Assembly (NCBI GenBank): GCA_018335875.1
Contig: JAGXRN010000053.1
Coordinates: 1 to 64,000, forward strand
Direction of reading: 5' to 3'
DNA length: 64,000 nucleotides
Source of the DNA: Dethiobacter sp.
GTDB taxonomy: Bacteria; Bacillota; Dethiobacteria; Dethiobacterales; Dethiobacteraceae
The position numbers were made by a program, and so were the translations under genes. Positions 62,865 through 64,000 of the stretch are shown here, piece after piece. A model generated the notes under the pieces. It saw nothing but the letters and a program-made list of their open reading frames with translations, did no database searches and had not been told where the DNA came from. Within the stretch, counting starts at the first letter, position 1; the number at the start of each line of letters is the position of its first letter.

Positions 62865-64000
62865 TTTTGTTCTTTCGCCAACGCATGCACCAGCACCTGG
62901 TCCATGTGTTCCACGTGCACAAACTCCAGCTTGCGGCGCACATTTTCGGGGATATCAGGAACATCTTTTTTGTTGTCGGCAGGCAGAATGATCGTTTTGA
63001 TACCGGCGCGGTGGGCTGCCAGTACTTTTTCTTTAACACCGCCAATGGGAAGCACACGCCCGCGCAGTGTAATCTCTCCTGTCATGGCCACAGTCCTCTT
63101 TGAAGCACGCTGTGTCAGCGCGGAAATAAGGGCACAGGCCATGGTAATGCCCGCAGAAGGACCGTCCTTGGGGATGGCGCCTTCGGGGATGTGGATATGA
63201 ATATCATACTCTTCATGGAAGTTTTCATTGATCCCCAGGGATTTGGCACGCGTCCTGATATACGACAGGCCGGCCTGGGCTGACTCACGCATGACCTCAC
63301 CCAGCTTTCCGGTGAGGAGCAGCTTACCTTTTCCTTTCATGAGAGTAACTTCAATCACCAGCGTATCTCCACCGGTCTCGGTCCAGGCAAGCCCTGTGGC
63401 AACTCCCACCTCATCCTCTTTTTCGGCGAGGCCATAGCGGAAGCTTGGAATACCAAGATATTTATTTACGCTCTGTACTGTGACTGCAGAGTATTTTTTC
63501 TTGTCCCGTACCACTTCTTTGGCAGTCTTGCGGCAGATGGAAGCAATCTTTCTTTCCAGGTTGCGCACCCCGGCTTCCCGGGTATACTGGCGGATGATTT
63601 TACGCAGCGTATTTTCGGATACTACCAGTGTGCTGCTGCTTAAACCATGCTCTTTTAGTTGTTTGGGCAGGAGATAGCGTTCGGCTATTTTAACTTTTTC
63701 TTCTTCAGTGTAACCGGGAATATAAATAGTTTCCATTCTGTCTATGAGCGGCTGGGGAATATTGTAGAGAGTATTTGCAGTTGTAATGAACATCACATGG
63801 GACATATCAAAGGGGATTTCCATGTAGTGATCGGAAAAAGAATTGTTTTGCTCCGGGTCAAGCACCTCAAGCAAAGCTGCTGACGGATCGCCTCTGAAAT
63901 CAGTGGACATTTTGTCGATTTCATCAAGCAGAAAAACAGGATTTTGCGACTTGGCCTGGCGCATGGCCTGAATGATTCGCCCGGGCATGGCGCCCACGTA
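62861..64000 (-). CDS. lon: Lon protease, C-terminal part (runs off the right edge)
   Basis: Frame is open to the edge; 379 of roughly 800 residues are visible. The remaining AAA+ part has [30 protein letters not shown] (Walker B), MFITTANT (sensor 1) and [12 protein letters not shown] (sensor 2). The protease domain has the catalytic Ser in PKDGPSAG and Lys in [10 protein letters not shown]. Clp-independent ATP-driven protein degradation. The lon-engB pair is conserved. Confidence 0.97.
   Translation of the reverse strand, partial: YVGAMPGRIIQAMRQAKSQNPVFLLDEIDKMSTDFRGDPSAALLEVLDPEQNNSFSDHYMEIPFDMSHVMFITTANTLYNIPQPLIDRMETIYIPGYTEEEKVKIAERYLLPKQLKEHGLSSSTLVVSENTLRKIIRQYTREAGVRNLERKIASICRKTAKEVVRDKKKYSAVTVQSVNKYLGIPSFRYGLAEKEDEVGVATGLAWTETGGDTLVIEVTLMKGKGKLLLTGKLGEVMRESAQAGLSYIRTRAKSLGINENFHEEYDIHIHIPEGAIPKDGPSAGITMACALISALTQRASKRTVAMTGEITLRGRVLPIGGVKEKVLAAHRAGIKTIILPADNKKDVPDIPENVRRKLEFVHVEHMDQVLVHALAKEQK

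Overview
The window looks like chromosome of an anaerobic, endospore-forming Clostridia-type Firmicute, probably one living on a sodium cycle and possibly alkaliphilic. The evidence is sporulation genes (a Spo0B-like phosphotransferase, SpoIVFA/SpoIVFB), a Clostridia-style rplU-rpmA-spo0B-obgE and mreBCD-pbp2-minCDE-rodA order, a complete RnfCDGEAB operon, a stand-alone Mrp antiporter operon, small c-type cytochrome and Rex genes, consensus sigma-A promoters, and Shine-Dalgarno-led GTG/TTG starts. A Dethiobacter-like or Peptococcales-like host is a guess from gene content only.

Layout: 1-2.6 kb holds two broken insertion sequences (an ISL3 tail, then a DUF4338 gene plus a truncated DDE transposase) abutting the promoter of a tRNA-Ala. 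A 33-bp copy of the tRNA 3' end follows 119 bp later and looks like an attachment-site scar. 3-5.6 kb holds a trkH fragment and a compact operon of two DUF1538 membrane proteins and two PII-like proteins. Next come prfC, thiE, and a TPP-riboswitch unit (thiW plus a sodium:solute symporter), two Hsp20 genes and an SDH-type Clp-fold protease. 13-20 kb, minus strand, holds obgE, spo0B, rpmA, rplU, a TRAM-tailed RNase E/G, and a TIGR03936/TIGR03960 pair. 20-26 kb holds an orphan antiporter-like subunit, a 122-bp palindromic element, spoIVFB/spoIVFA and a B12-binding radical SAM protein.

26-34 kb is the most unusual part. A minus-strand array reads rnfG-rnfC-rnfD-menA-rex-cytochrome b-diheme cytochrome c, with a NarX/NarL-like two-component pair divergent from it. 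It has the NADH- and flavin-bearing Rnf subunits but none of RnfA, RnfB or RnfE, and it pairs them with a naphthoquinone prenyltransferase and an exported cytochrome module. I infer a redox-regulated NADH-to-quinone/cytochrome route distinct from the complete ferredoxin:NAD Rnf encoded at 53-58 kb.

34-44 kb is the cell-shape and division block (rodA, minE, minD, minC, pbp2, mreD, mreC, mreB), then radC, maf, a Gx transporter and apbE, whose product would flavinylate the RnfG/RnfD subunits. 44-53 kb is moaC plus an Mrp operon (E, F, G, two short MrpA C-terminal-type proteins, B, C and three MrpD-like proteins, the last with four exact-length 25-residue repeats). 53-58 kb is the complete Rnf. 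58-64 kb ends with folC, valS, engB and the 3' part of lon, which runs off the right edge. Rnf, Mrp, the orphan subunit, the symporter and perhaps DUF1538 together suggest heavy use of ion gradients.
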